Source: Gammaproteobacteria bacterium | GTDB taxonomy: Bacteria; Pseudomonadota; Gammaproteobacteria; Pseudomonadales; Azotimanducaceae | Direction: 5' to 3' | Assembly (NCBI GenBank): GCA_002690405.1 | Contig: NZEI01000054.1 | Coordinates: 11,019-20,002, forward strand | Length of the DNA stretch: 8,984 bases | Shown here: positions 1-6,584 of the stretch, piece after piece | How the letters are laid out: each line of letters begins with the position of its first letter | How positions within the stretch are numbered: the first letter of the stretch is position 1 | Position numbers and translations under genes: made by a program | Notes under the pieces: model-generated | The model's input: only the letters and a program-made list of their open reading frames with translations | Databases searched by the model: none | What the model was told of the DNA's origin: nothing

Positions 1-89
1 CCGTTGAGGCCTCTTTGCATGCAGCGATCGATGCATTGCTGTCCTGCGCTGACGGGTTTATCGGTGCTGAGTCCTTGGTCAAGTCTTGA
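1..89 (+). CDS. 3' end of an unidentified gene (partial)
   Basis: An open frame enters from the left edge, with its first full codon at position 3, and stops at TGA 87-89, leaving 28 codons. The residues (alanine- and leucine-rich, ending GAESLVKS) look like an amphipathic C-terminal helix of a cytoplasmic protein, but this is too little to assign a family. It runs in the same direction as the MaoC gene and ends 60 bases before it, so it could be the preceding gene of the same operon. The other two plus frames in this stretch are less convincing: one stops almost at once, and the other lacks a protein-like composition. I do not recognise it. Confidence 0.45.
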   Translation, partial: VEASLHAAIDALLSCADGFIGAESLVKS

Positions 90-114
90 ACAACCGTTGC
101 AGCTTCCATAGGGT
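86..114 (+). promoter_or_regulatory. possible sigma70-type promoter before the MaoC gene
   Basis: TTGAAC (86-91; five of six matches to the -35 consensus) lies 17 bases before TAGGGT (109-114). The latter keeps only the first T, second A and last T of the -10 consensus. The spacing is ideal but the -10 box is poor, and the -35 box overlaps the stop codon of the preceding gene. The MaoC gene could instead be read through from upstream. Confidence 0.25.
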
Positions 115-149
115 TAGGCCCCAGTTTTTATCTACAACAGGAGCTCTCC

Positions 150-623
150 ATGTCTAACCCTGCACTGGAAAATGCGATTACTACACTGAATGCCAAAATT
201 GGTCAGCCCTCTGAACCTACGGACTGGTTTGAAATCACTCAGGATCGGGTTAACGGCTTTGCCGATGCAACCTTGGACCAACAGTGGATTCATACTGACC
301 CAGAGCGTGCTAAAGCGGGACCCTTTGGTGCGCCAATTGCTCATGGTCAGCTGACCATGTCGCTGATGAGTTTTTTGCCGGGTGGTGAAGGCGTTGGTTT
401 GCCGGCGCTTGACGGTATGAAAATGGGCATCAACTATGGCTGGAACAAAGTACGATTTATGTCGCCAGTACAAGTTGGCGCAAAAATTCGCACCCGCGGC
501 AAACTGGTCAGCGTTGAAGAAAAGGGTGGCATGCTCGAAGTCATCAACGAAATGACGGTGGAAATCGACGGCACTGACAAGCCGGCGTGCGTTGCGGAAA
601 GCGTGTTGCGCATCGTTTTCTAA
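150..623 (+). CDS. MaoC/NodN-family (R)-specific enoyl-CoA hydratase-like protein
   Basis: The product is a 157-residue single hot-dog-fold protein of the MaoC dehydratase family. Such enzymes add water to trans-2-enoyl thioesters to give (R)-3-hydroxyacyl thioesters, or do the reverse, in the cytoplasm. The hydratase signature is clear: FADATLDQQWIHTDPERA at about 37-54, with catalytic-type Asp43 and His48 five apart as in PhaJ-type hydratases. It is followed by GPFGAPIAHG (57-66), the conserved glycine-rich turn, and KPACVAES near the C-terminus. The overall pattern is close to what I recall of the mycobacterial HtdZ (Rv0130)/NodN subgroup, whose length (about 150 residues) also matches. 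An AGGAG at 139-143, six bases before ATG 150, fixes the start. The LLM oxidoreductase follows after 24 bases, which suggests joint action on a CoA-linked substrate. The substrate itself cannot be read from the sequence. Confidence 0.93.
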   Translation: MSNPALENAITTLNAKIGQPSEPTDWFEITQDRVNGFADATLDQQWIHTDPERAKAGPFGAPIAHGQLTMSLMSFLPGGEGVGLPALDGMKMGINYGWNKVRFMSPVQVGAKIRTRGKLVSVEEKGGMLEVINEMTVEIDGTDKPACVAESVLRIVF

Positions 624-647
624 CCCACTCCTAGAACGGAGGTCGTT

Positions 648-1733
648 ATGCATATAGGGGTTTGCGTTGCGTCACACATTAACGACGTGGGCTATGTGGT
701 TCGGGCTGAAGAATTAGGTTACAGCCATGCGTGGATGGCGGATTCCCAGATGCTTTGGTCCGATTGCTTTGCCACTCTTGCGTTGGTGGCAGATCGAACG
801 TCACGTATAAATATCGGTACTGGTGTTGCGATCTCCGGTACTCGCCCAGCGCCGGTAAATGCTGCAGGCATAGCGACCATAAACGCGTTGGCGCCCGGGC
901 GAACGTTTTTTGGCGTTGGCGCGGGCAATACCGCCATGCGGGTTATGGGACTACCGCCTCAGCGTATTGCGGAATTCGAAACTTATTTGCAGACCCTCGC
1001 GCCTTTGCTCAAAGGTGAAGAAGCCTGGTATCAATATGCTGAGCAGAATTTGCCTATTCGGCACATCATGCCGGATCGCGGGTTTGTTAACTTTGCAGAT
1101 GAAATCCCACTGTACGTGTCGGGGTTTGGCCCTAAATCCCTAGCACTGGCAGGACATTATGGCCACGGTGCTGTATTAGGAGCGGCAAATCCTAGTGCCA
1201 TGCTCGGGACATGGCACATGCTGGCTGAGGGTGCTCGTGCTGCGGGGCGCGACCTGCGCTCGCCGGACAACCCAAACGGGGAAGAGTTTTATACTACGGC
1301 GTTGACCACCATGGTGCTGCTGGAACCCGGAGAAGCGGTAGATTCGCCCCGGGTTAAAGCTCAATGTGGCGCTATGGCTATGGCATCTGTGCACTATGCG
1401 TACGATCAATTTCGTAATTTCGGTCATCAGCCGCCGCACTTTGCCAGCGGTATCTGGGAGGACTATACGGCGTTGATGGAAAGTTATCCGCCGGAGCGAC
1501 GTCACCAGCGGATCCATGCAGGGCATAATTGTTGGGTGGTCGAGGAAGAAGAGCGGTTCTTAACACCTGAAGTGCTCTCTGCAGCCAGTATGATTGGCAC
1601 GCGGGATGAGTTGCTGGAACAGCTCCAGCAGTTAGCTGATGCAGGATTAGATCAGGTGATGATACTGCCGAATTTTGACACCCGCTTCGACGTCCTAGAG
1701 CAGGTTGGTTCAGAGATTATTGGAAATTTATAA
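648..1733 (+). CDS. LLM-class flavin-dependent oxidoreductase
   Basis: A 361-residue protein of the bacterial-luciferase-like (LLM) TIM-barrel superfamily. Family members use FMN or F420 for monooxygenation, dehydrogenation or reduction, and act in the cytoplasm. Visible family marks are the N-terminal strand followed by AEELGYSHAWMADS (about 20-33), RINIGTGVAISGTR (53-66), the loop GVGAGNTAMRVMG (90-101 region, likely phosphate or cofactor contact) and IPLYVSGFGPKSLALAG (from about 153). The length is normal and no domain is missing. An ACGGAGG at 636-642 lies five bases before ATG 648, an excellent ribosome binding site. With the MaoC gene it probably forms a two-gene unit for modifying an acyl-CoA or cyclic substrate. 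The sequence alone does not decide between FMN and F420. FMN is the safer guess for a proteobacterium, but the GTGV and GAGNTAMR pattern is also seen in Mer-like F420 enzymes. Confidence 0.92.
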   Translation: MHIGVCVASHINDVGYVVRAEELGYSHAWMADSQMLWSDCFATLALVADRTSRINIGTGVAISGTRPAPVNAAGIATINALAPGRTFFGVGAGNTAMRVMGLPPQRIAEFETYLQTLAPLLKGEEAWYQYAEQNLPIRHIMPDRGFVNFADEIPLYVSGFGPKSLALAGHYGHGAVLGAANPSAMLGTWHMLAEGARAAGRDLRSPDNPNGEEFYTTALTTMVLLEPGEAVDSPRVKAQCGAMAMASVHYAYDQFRNFGHQPPHFASGIWEDYTALMESYPPERRHQRIHAGHNCWVVEEEERFLTPEVLSAASMIGTRDELLEQLQQLADAGLDQVMILPNFDTRFDVLEQVGSEIIGNL

Positions 1734-1734
1734 T

Positions 1735-1757
1735 TGCGGGTCATTGACCGCAGTTTT
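1735..1757 (+). terminator. possible Rho-independent terminator after the LLM gene
   Basis: Two bases after the LLM stop codon, TGCGG-(G)-TC pairs with GACCGCA around a three-base ATT loop. This gives seven base pairs with one bulged G (1735-1752), followed by G and four T (1754-1757). The stem is short and bulged and the T run is short, so termination may be partial. Its position right after a stop codon, and the 105-base gap to the next gene, support the reading. Confidence 0.5.
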
Positions 1758-1838
1758 GATGCAGAATAGGCGCCCGCTGCAAGTCAGACGCCGAACTGGC
1801 TGCGGAAAACTACAGTGCCAAGGTAACCGCCGGAAAAC

Positions 1839-2648
1839 ATGTTTACTTATCTAAATCCTGATGTCCGCAAACGTCTTATAGCTGACGGTAAATTGGTGCG
1901 TGTGAACTCCGAGGGCCAGCTGATCGATGTGGCGACGCCTGAATCACCCGGTGAACTGGCGATCAATCTATTGGGGCCAATTCCTTTGCCGATGAGCCTG
2001 CCGGGGGTAAAAACCACGGTGCAATGGTATGCCGCTGTACGCAGTACCGAACTCAAGCAGGTCGAGTCCTTGGCAGCTGATTTAAATGCTCGAGGTGGCC
2101 AACACTTATTTTCCCATCTGGTATCGCCGTTGGCGGTTAACAGCGTTTTGGTGGTTGGTGAACCGAGCGCTAATCCGCTGGTACGGGTGCATTCAAATTG
2201 TTTAACCGGTGATGTGTTTGGCTCCGAGCGTTGTGAATGCGGGCCGCAACTTAGTTCGGCTATTGCGCGCATCAGCGAAGATTCGGCAGGGGGTTATCTG
2301 GTTTATATGGCGGGTCATGAGGGCCGTGGTATTGGTCTCTGGGCCAAAGCGGCAACCTACCTTTTACAGGATGCTGGCGAGGATACCTATCAGGCCAATC
2401 GCTCGCTGGGTTTGCCGGATGACTCTCGGGATTTCACTGACGCAGGAATTTTACTCAAGTACTTTATCGGCGATGCAGGGTTCCGCTTACTTACCAATAA
2501 TCCGAAAAAAATAAATGATCTTGCGGAGCTTGGCCTTACCCGGGTCGAAGCGGTTAAGCACGTTATTGGGGTCAGTGATTGGAATAAACGTTATCTGAAT
2601 GCCAAGCGCGATTGGGGTCATAAGCTCAGCGACGAAGACATCGAATGA
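1839..2648 (+). CDS. ribA: GTP cyclohydrolase II (RibA-type), stand-alone with long N-terminus
   Basis: GTP cyclohydrolase II opens the GTP ring and removes pyrophosphate and formate, the first step of riboflavin synthesis. The 269-residue product has the zinc motif CLTGDVFGSERCEC (Cys121, Cys132, Cys134), HEGRGIGL (160-167) and RLLTNNPKK. Aligned to E. coli RibA, Tyr174 matches Tyr105, Asp195 matches Asp126 and Arg197 matches the proposed nucleophile Arg128. Because the Tyr is kept, normal product chemistry is expected, rather than the formylated product of a Tyr-to-Met Streptomyces homologue. Differences are HSNC for the usual HSEC, and YMAGHEGR where YLRGHEGR is common. The N-terminus is about 65 residues longer than in E. 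coli RibA, but there is no DHBP synthase domain. An in-frame TAA at 1824-1826 shows ATG 1839 is the first possible ATG; its ribosome binding site (GGAA, 1832-1835) is weak. It overlaps the PLC-like gene by ATGA. It could be a paralogue, since no other riboflavin gene is nearby. Confidence 0.93.
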   Translation: MFTYLNPDVRKRLIADGKLVRVNSEGQLIDVATPESPGELAINLLGPIPLPMSLPGVKTTVQWYAAVRSTELKQVESLAADLNARGGQHLFSHLVSPLAVNSVLVVGEPSANPLVRVHSNCLTGDVFGSERCECGPQLSSAIARISEDSAGGYLVYMAGHEGRGIGLWAKAATYLLQDAGEDTYQANRSLGLPDDSRDFTDAGILLKYFIGDAGFRLLTNNPKKINDLAELGLTRVEAVKHVIGVSDWNKRYLNAKRDWGHKLSDEDIE

Positions 2649-3601
2649 TTAGGCTGAGTGTGCTGGGCCTGTGCCTGCTTTGCGCAGCGCAATACGCATT
2701 AGCTGACAGCGCGCCATTGAAGATAAATCAGATTCAATTTGTTGGCAGCCACAACAGCTATAAGCAGGCCATGTCGCCGCTGATTTTTAAGGCCTTGCAT
2801 CTACTGGATGCCAAAACGGCGGAAAGCCTAGAGTACTGGCACGTACCGTTGGCGCAGCAGTTGGATCTTGGCCTACGCAAGCTCGAGATCGACCTGTTTT
2901 ATGACCCTGAAGAGGGCTCGTTTCCTGTAGGGCACGCCCAAGTCATTGATATGAATAGTCACTGCCACACACTGTTGCTGTGTTTGCAGGAGGTTCGCGC
3001 GTGGTCGGAAAAGCATCCGCGGCATGCGCCTATTTGGATCAGCTTTAATTTGAAAGACCAGGTGATTACGGGGTTGCCCGACCCTGAGCCCTTCACCCCT
3101 AGAGCACTTGACCTACTTGATGAGCAATTACGCCGAGCTTTAGAGAGTCGGTTAATCCAGCCTGCAGATGTGCAGGGGCTGAATTGGCCGACATTGGAGC
3201 AAGCGCGCGGTAAGTTGCTGTTGATTCTTGATCAGGGCGGTAGCAAGCGCGATTGGTATTACGACAATTGGCAAAGCCGCCCCATGTTTACTAACGCGCC
3301 AGAAGGGCATCCGGCGGCCGGAGTGATGATCATCAATGATCCGATAGAGGACTTCGCACGCATTCAAAGATTGGTCCGGGCAGGGTATTTGGTGCGTACC
3401 CGTGCCGATGCCAATACGTTTGAGGCCCGGGTGAATGATACTCGACGACGCGAGCAAGCCTTTGCCAGCGGCGCCCAAGCCATTAGCACCGACTATTATC
3501 TGCCAGCGACCCACTTTGGTAACGACTATCGCGTTGTCATTGAGGGCGGTATCCGCTGCAATCCGGTACTGCTGTCAGAAAGCTGTGTGGTAGCCGAATA
3601 G
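2645..3601 (+). CDS. secreted PI-PLC-like (Ca2+-dependent type) phosphodiesterase
   Basis: A 318-residue exported protein matching the bacterial Ca2+-dependent phosphoinositide phospholipase C-like family (TIM-barrel phosphodiesterases related to the PLC X domain). Residues 1-20 form a Sec signal peptide with likely cleavage after ALA20; there is no lipobox. The catalytic-type residues are all present: VGSHNSYK with His36, LEIDLFYDP with Glu81 and Asp83, and PVGHAQ with His97. A C-terminal block starting RADANTFEAR (from residue 253) and ending in ASGAQAISTDYY is typical of the family. Several Cys residues (HCHTLLLC, RCNP, ESCV) could form periplasmic disulfides. The expected reaction is cleavage of a phosphodiester in a phosphoinositide, glycerophosphodiester or similar head group, but the true substrate is unknown. 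ATG 2645 overlaps the cyclohydrolase stop (ATGA), so translation is probably coupled. No biochemical link between the two products is apparent. Confidence 0.88.
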   Translation: MIRLSVLGLCLLCAAQYALADSAPLKINQIQFVGSHNSYKQAMSPLIFKALHLLDAKTAESLEYWHVPLAQQLDLGLRKLEIDLFYDPEEGSFPVGHAQVIDMNSHCHTLLLCLQEVRAWSEKHPRHAPIWISFNLKDQVITGLPDPEPFTPRALDLLDEQLRRALESRLIQPADVQGLNWPTLEQARGKLLLILDQGGSKRDWYYDNWQSRPMFTNAPEGHPAAGVMIINDPIEDFARIQRLVRAGYLVRTRADANTFEARVNDTRRREQAFASGAQAISTDYYLPATHFGNDYRVVIEGGIRCNPVLLSESCVVAE

Positions 3602-3616
3602 CCTTCAAGCGTCTGC

Positions 3617-3645
3617 TTGCCCAGAAGGGTGTGCCAGCTTAGAAT
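3617..3645 (+). promoter_or_regulatory. possible sigma70-type promoter for the MBL-fold hydrolase gene
   Basis: TTGCCC (3617-3622; four of six) and TAGAAT (3640-3645; five of six) are 17 bases apart in the 88-base gap between the PLC-like and MBL-fold genes. A transcript starting about seven bases downstream (near 3652) would exclude the upstream ATG 3648 and leave about 38 bases of leader before ATG 3690. This agrees with the start chosen for that gene. Confidence 0.4.
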
Positions 3646-3678
3646 TAATGACGTACATTAAAAATACCGGTGAGCGAG

Positions 3679-3682
3679 AGGG
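3679..3682 (+). promoter_or_regulatory. ribosome binding site that sets the MBL-fold gene start
   Basis: AGGG (3679-3682), seven bases before ATG 3690, is well placed, and a second GAGG (3684-3687) lies too close. The upstream in-frame ATG 3648 has no comparable site. Starting at 3690 also puts the Lys-Lys-hydrophobic signal sequence at the extreme N-terminus. Confidence 0.55.
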
Positions 3683-3689
3683 CGAGGTA

Positions 3690-4727
3690 ATGAAAAAATT
3701 ACTCATAACTTTGGCGGTTGTCATCGTCTTAGGCACAGGTGCTTATGCCGGATTGACTAATTTACGTGGGGGCCAAGACTTTTTGCTGGAGCAGGCGCTC
3801 CAGGCGCAGATGGCCAGCACGCTCAAGCCCTATGACTTTGAGGGCCTAGAGGTCATGGTGTGCGGCAGTTCATCGCCGTTACCCGACCCGACCCGTGCCC
3901 AGGCGTGCATTATGGTGCGCGCGGGCAACCAGATGTTCGTGGTTGATTCTGGGTCCGGCTCAAACACCGTAATGCAAGCGAATGGCGCACCCTATCGATT
4001 GATGCGTGGGCTGCTGCTGACACATTTTCACTCGGACCACATTTCCGGCATCGGCGATATGAACCTGGCGTCTTGGGTTGCCGGGCGACCGGAGCCCATG
4101 CTGGTGATCGGACCGCAGGGTGTTGAACAGGTGGTTGCGGGTTACAACATGGCGTTTGAGCTCGATCGCGGTTACCGCACCTTGCATCATGGCGAAGAAC
4201 TTATGCCCGCGGCTCTTGGGCTTATCGCCGCGCGTACCATTCAACCCGGTGTGATACATGATGAGGATGGTTTAACGATTACTGCATTTGAAGTTGACCA
4301 TTCGCCCATTAAGCCGGCATTTGGCTATCGCTTCGATTATATGGGCCGTTCCGTGGTGGTGAGCGGCGACACTATTGTGACCAAGGGGCTTGAACAAGCG
4401 GCCACCAATGTAGACTTGTTGCTGACGGATGCCCTGTCGCACAAGCTCATTCATAGTTTAGCAAAGGCCGCGGCGGCGGCAGGCGCCGACAAGCAAGCGC
4501 AAGTGTTGCGTGATGTGCTCGACTATCACGTGGACACCCGCAATCTTGATGGTATGGCGAAACGCGCGAACATTCGGCAGGTGGCGCTCTACCATCTGGT
4601 GCCGCCGACGCGTAATACGCTAATGGAAAAGATTTTTACCCGGGACATTGAAACCGACGTAGTCATGACCTTCGACGGCATGCGTTTCTGGTTGCCGTCC
4701 GATAGCACAGAAATTCGTATCGACTAA
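3690..4727 (+). CDS. exported MBL-fold metallo-hydrolase (RNase Z/AtsA-like)
   Basis: A metallo-beta-lactamase-fold hydrolase of 345 residues from ATG 3690. An in-frame ATG at 3648 would add 14 hydrophilic residues before the signal sequence and has no ribosome binding site. MKKLLITLAVVIVLGTGAYA is a signal peptide or uncleaved anchor, so the enzyme should sit in the periplasm. The dinuclear zinc set is complete: THFHSDH (His112, His114, Asp116, His117), His204 in VDHSPIKPAFGYRF, Asp227 in SGDT and His302 in YHLVPP; His280 in DYHVDT matches the position of the RNase Z GHSS histidine. The core resembles RNase Z and MBL-type arylsulfatase (AtsA of Pseudoalteromonas). A tRNA-processing role is unlikely because the protein is exported. 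Sulfate ester, phosphodiester or lactone hydrolysis are all open. It ends 21 bases from the converging stop codon of the type I sulfatase. Confidence 0.88.
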   Translation: MKKLLITLAVVIVLGTGAYAGLTNLRGGQDFLLEQALQAQMASTLKPYDFEGLEVMVCGSSSPLPDPTRAQACIMVRAGNQMFVVDSGSGSNTVMQANGAPYRLMRGLLLTHFHSDHISGIGDMNLASWVAGRPEPMLVIGPQGVEQVVAGYNMAFELDRGYRTLHHGEELMPAALGLIAARTIQPGVIHDEDGLTITAFEVDHSPIKPAFGYRFDYMGRSVVVSGDTIVTKGLEQAATNVDLLLTDALSHKLIHSLAKAAAAAGADKQAQVLRDVLDYHVDTRNLDGMAKRANIRQVALYHLVPPTRNTLMEKIFTRDIETDVVMTFDGMRFWLPSDSTEIRID

Positions 4728-4748
4728 TCTTGCCGAGTTGCTTGGGTA

Positions 4749-6560
4749 CTAGTTAACTTGGTGCGTTCGAAGGCGTCGTCTGCGATAAAAACCAAAGGCC
4801 ACAAGCGCCACCACAACGCAAACTAAGGCGATCAGATAGCCGCCAAAGCGGTCCCGTACTAGGCGCGCGAACATCACTTGCTGCGGATCGAAATCCTCTG
4901 CCACGGGCAGCACGCCATGTTCCACGACGAATTGTTCATATAGTGCTTGCATGCGCGCGAAGCGCTGCGGATGTAGTTCCCTGAGATCCTGAGTTTCGCC
5001 AGGATCGGTGGCGATGTTATAGAGATGCCATACGCCGTCGCCGATGGGTGGGCGGTTATAGACAATCTTATGATCACCCAAAAACAGCGCTCGGTGGCCG
5101 TTCAGTTCATAGCCTATGGCGTCATCGTCGCCGTAGATACGCTCGGCCTGACCCTGTAACAGCGGCACCATACTGCGCCCAACGATCGGCTCCACCTCTC
5201 TACTGTTGTAGCGCCCGTTTGGCTGGGGGACGCCAGTCAACTGTAAAATTGTGGGAACGATGTCGGTAGCGTAACTAAAAGCATCGATAATGCTGTTGGG
5301 GTCGGATAAGTTTAGCGGCTCACCAGCGATTATAAGAGGGACCCGTAGACCGCCTTCGCCAACATAAAATTTGTAATAGCCGAGGGGTGATGCCGCAGCG
5401 CTCGCGAAGTTCGGACCTATGGTGCCATAGCTGCCCTTTAACCCTAGAGTTTCATAATCGTCGTTATAGTCCATCAGGCTGAGCATAAGGTTATTGGCCG
5501 GAGCTGACTCCACGCCTGCACCGCTGCCCTCGCTACCATTATCCGAAGCGAATATAAAAATGGTGTTTTCATAATGGCCGGTGTCCTTTAGGTGCTGTAT
5601 TAACCGGCCGGTGTGAAAGTCCATGGCTTCTACCATGGCGGCATAGACCTCCATACGTTTGGCTTGGTAACGCTTGGTCTCCGGTTCAAGGTTTTGCCAT
5701 GATTCGGTGCTGGCCATGGGTTCCATGGCGCTATTCTCAGGCACTAGTCCCAATGCTTGTGCAGCTTCATATCGTTTAGTGCGTAGCACTTCCCAGCCGT
5801 CGTCATATACGCCTTTGTAGCGGTCGATAAATGACTGGGGTGCCTGTACTGGAATGTGTACGGCTTGAAAGGGGAGGTAGGCAAAAAATGGTGCCTCGGA
5901 GCTTGGGTTGCTGTCGATAAATTCTATAATTTTGTCGACCAAGAATCGCGATGAATAGAAATCGTCAGGCAAGTTAAAGCGCTCGCCGTCGGCGAACCAG
6001 TTTGCTTGCTCGTAGATTGGCAGATAGGGTTTCTGTTCCCAGTTATCTGCGCCTGAATCCGCTAGTGCAGTAGTGCGATCAAAACCACGGGCGCTGGGCA
6101 GAAGTTCTGGGCTATGGCCTAAGTGCCATTTGCCGGCCATGTAGGTGTGGTAGCCAGCATCGCGGAGTAATGTGGCGACGGTAACCGTATCGGTGCTCAA
6201 CGTACCCTGGTATGCCGGTGATTCGCGAAACTCATCGGGAATCATTTCGATGATATTGCCCACACCCGCACGATGATTGTTAACTCCGGTCATTAGCATA
6301 GCCCGAGTAGGCGCGCAGTTAGCGGCCACATGGAAGTTGCTGAAGCGGACACCGCGGCGAGCTAGGTTGTCCAACGCGGGTGTGCTGATCTCGCTGCCGT
6401 AACTGGCCAAGTCGCTGAAGCCCAGATCATCAGCCAGCAGCAATACGATATTCGGCCGCTGGGTTTGGCTTGCTGTGTCTTGTTCTGTTGCTGCATTGAG
6501 CGACGGCGCGCTGCTTGCCATAACAAAACAGCTGACCAACCACAGTAGAGGGATGCGCAT
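4749..6560 (-). CDS. type I (formylglycine) sulfatase, signal peptide and C-terminal anchor
   Basis: A sulfate-ester hydrolase of the alkaline-phosphatase superfamily, 603 residues, closest in pattern to P. aeruginosa-type arylsulfatases. The N-terminal signal peptide (cleavage near LNA, about 21-23) is followed by PNIVLLLADDLGFSD with calcium ligands Asp44 and Asp45. The sulfatase signature CAPTRAMLMTG has Cys82 as the residue oxidised to formylglycine and Arg86. AGKWHLG supplies Lys144 and His146, and ASDNGSE has Asp340 and Asn341 as further calcium ligands. The C-terminus has a hydrophobic segment (about 575-592) followed by four arginines, so the enzyme is probably held in the inner membrane facing the periplasm. 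AAGGA (6573-6569) is eight bases from ATG 6560 but only two from ATG 6566, so the second ATG is chosen; the alternative adds Met-Thr. It lies 24 bases after the dipeptidase-family gene, probably in one operon. Maturation needs a formylglycine-generating enzyme, which is not encoded here. Confidence 0.95.
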   Translation of the reverse strand: MRIPLLWLVSCFVMASSAPSLNAATEQDTASQTQRPNIVLLLADDLGFSDLASYGSEISTPALDNLARRGVRFSNFHVAANCAPTRAMLMTGVNNHRAGVGNIIEMIPDEFRESPAYQGTLSTDTVTVATLLRDAGYHTYMAGKWHLGHSPELLPSARGFDRTTALADSGADNWEQKPYLPIYEQANWFADGERFNLPDDFYSSRFLVDKIIEFIDSNPSSEAPFFAYLPFQAVHIPVQAPQSFIDRYKGVYDDGWEVLRTKRYEAAQALGLVPENSAMEPMASTESWQNLEPETKRYQAKRMEVYAAMVEAMDFHTGRLIQHLKDTGHYENTIFIFASDNGSEGSGAGVESAPANNLMLSLMDYNDDYETLGLKGSYGTIGPNFASAAASPLGYYKFYVGEGGLRVPLIIAGEPLNLSDPNSIIDAFSYATDIVPTILQLTGVPQPNGRYNSREVEPIVGRSMVPLLQGQAERIYGDDDAIGYELNGHRALFLGDHKIVYNRPPIGDGVWHLYNIATDPGETQDLRELHPQRFARMQALYEQFVVEHGVLPVAEDFDPQQVMFARLVRDRFGGYLIALVCVVVALVAFGFYRRRRLRTHQVN

Positions 6561-6568
6561 GGTCATTA

Positions 6569-6573
6569 TCCTT
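6569..6573 (-). promoter_or_regulatory. ribosome binding site that sets the sulfatase start
   Basis: On the minus strand AAGGA (6573-6569) precedes two in-frame ATG codons, two bases away (6566-6564) and eight bases away (6560-6558). Eight bases is the normal spacing, so translation most likely begins at 6560. Confidence 0.55.
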
Positions 6574-6584
6574 AATGCTTGGGC

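Noticed and set aside
132..653. Long minus-strand open frame covering the whole MaoC gene
   Set aside because: It is antisense to a clear MaoC-family gene with conserved catalytic residues and its own ribosome binding site; the antisense product is Arg/His/Phe-rich with no family pattern.
1176..1566. Minus-strand open frames inside the LLM gene
   Set aside because: The plus strand encodes a continuous conserved LLM protein here; the antisense peptides have no recognisable pattern and no ribosome binding site.
2645..2704. Lipoprotein signal on the PLC-like protein (Cys10 or Cys13)
   Set aside because: The residue before each Cys is Leu, which does not fit a lipobox; a standard cleavage site follows at ALA20.
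3152..3514. Minus-strand open frame inside the PLC-like gene
   Set aside because: Shadow of the plus-strand coding frame, which carries the conserved family block in the same region.
3606..3619. Hairpin CAAGC-GTCT-GCTTG after the PLC-like gene as a terminator
   Set aside because: Only five base pairs and no following T run; it also overlaps the start of the promoter-like site.
3648..3689. Upstream in-frame ATG for the MBL-fold hydrolase
   Set aside because: No ribosome binding site; it would bury the signal sequence behind 14 hydrophilic residues; and it lies at or before the likely transcription start.
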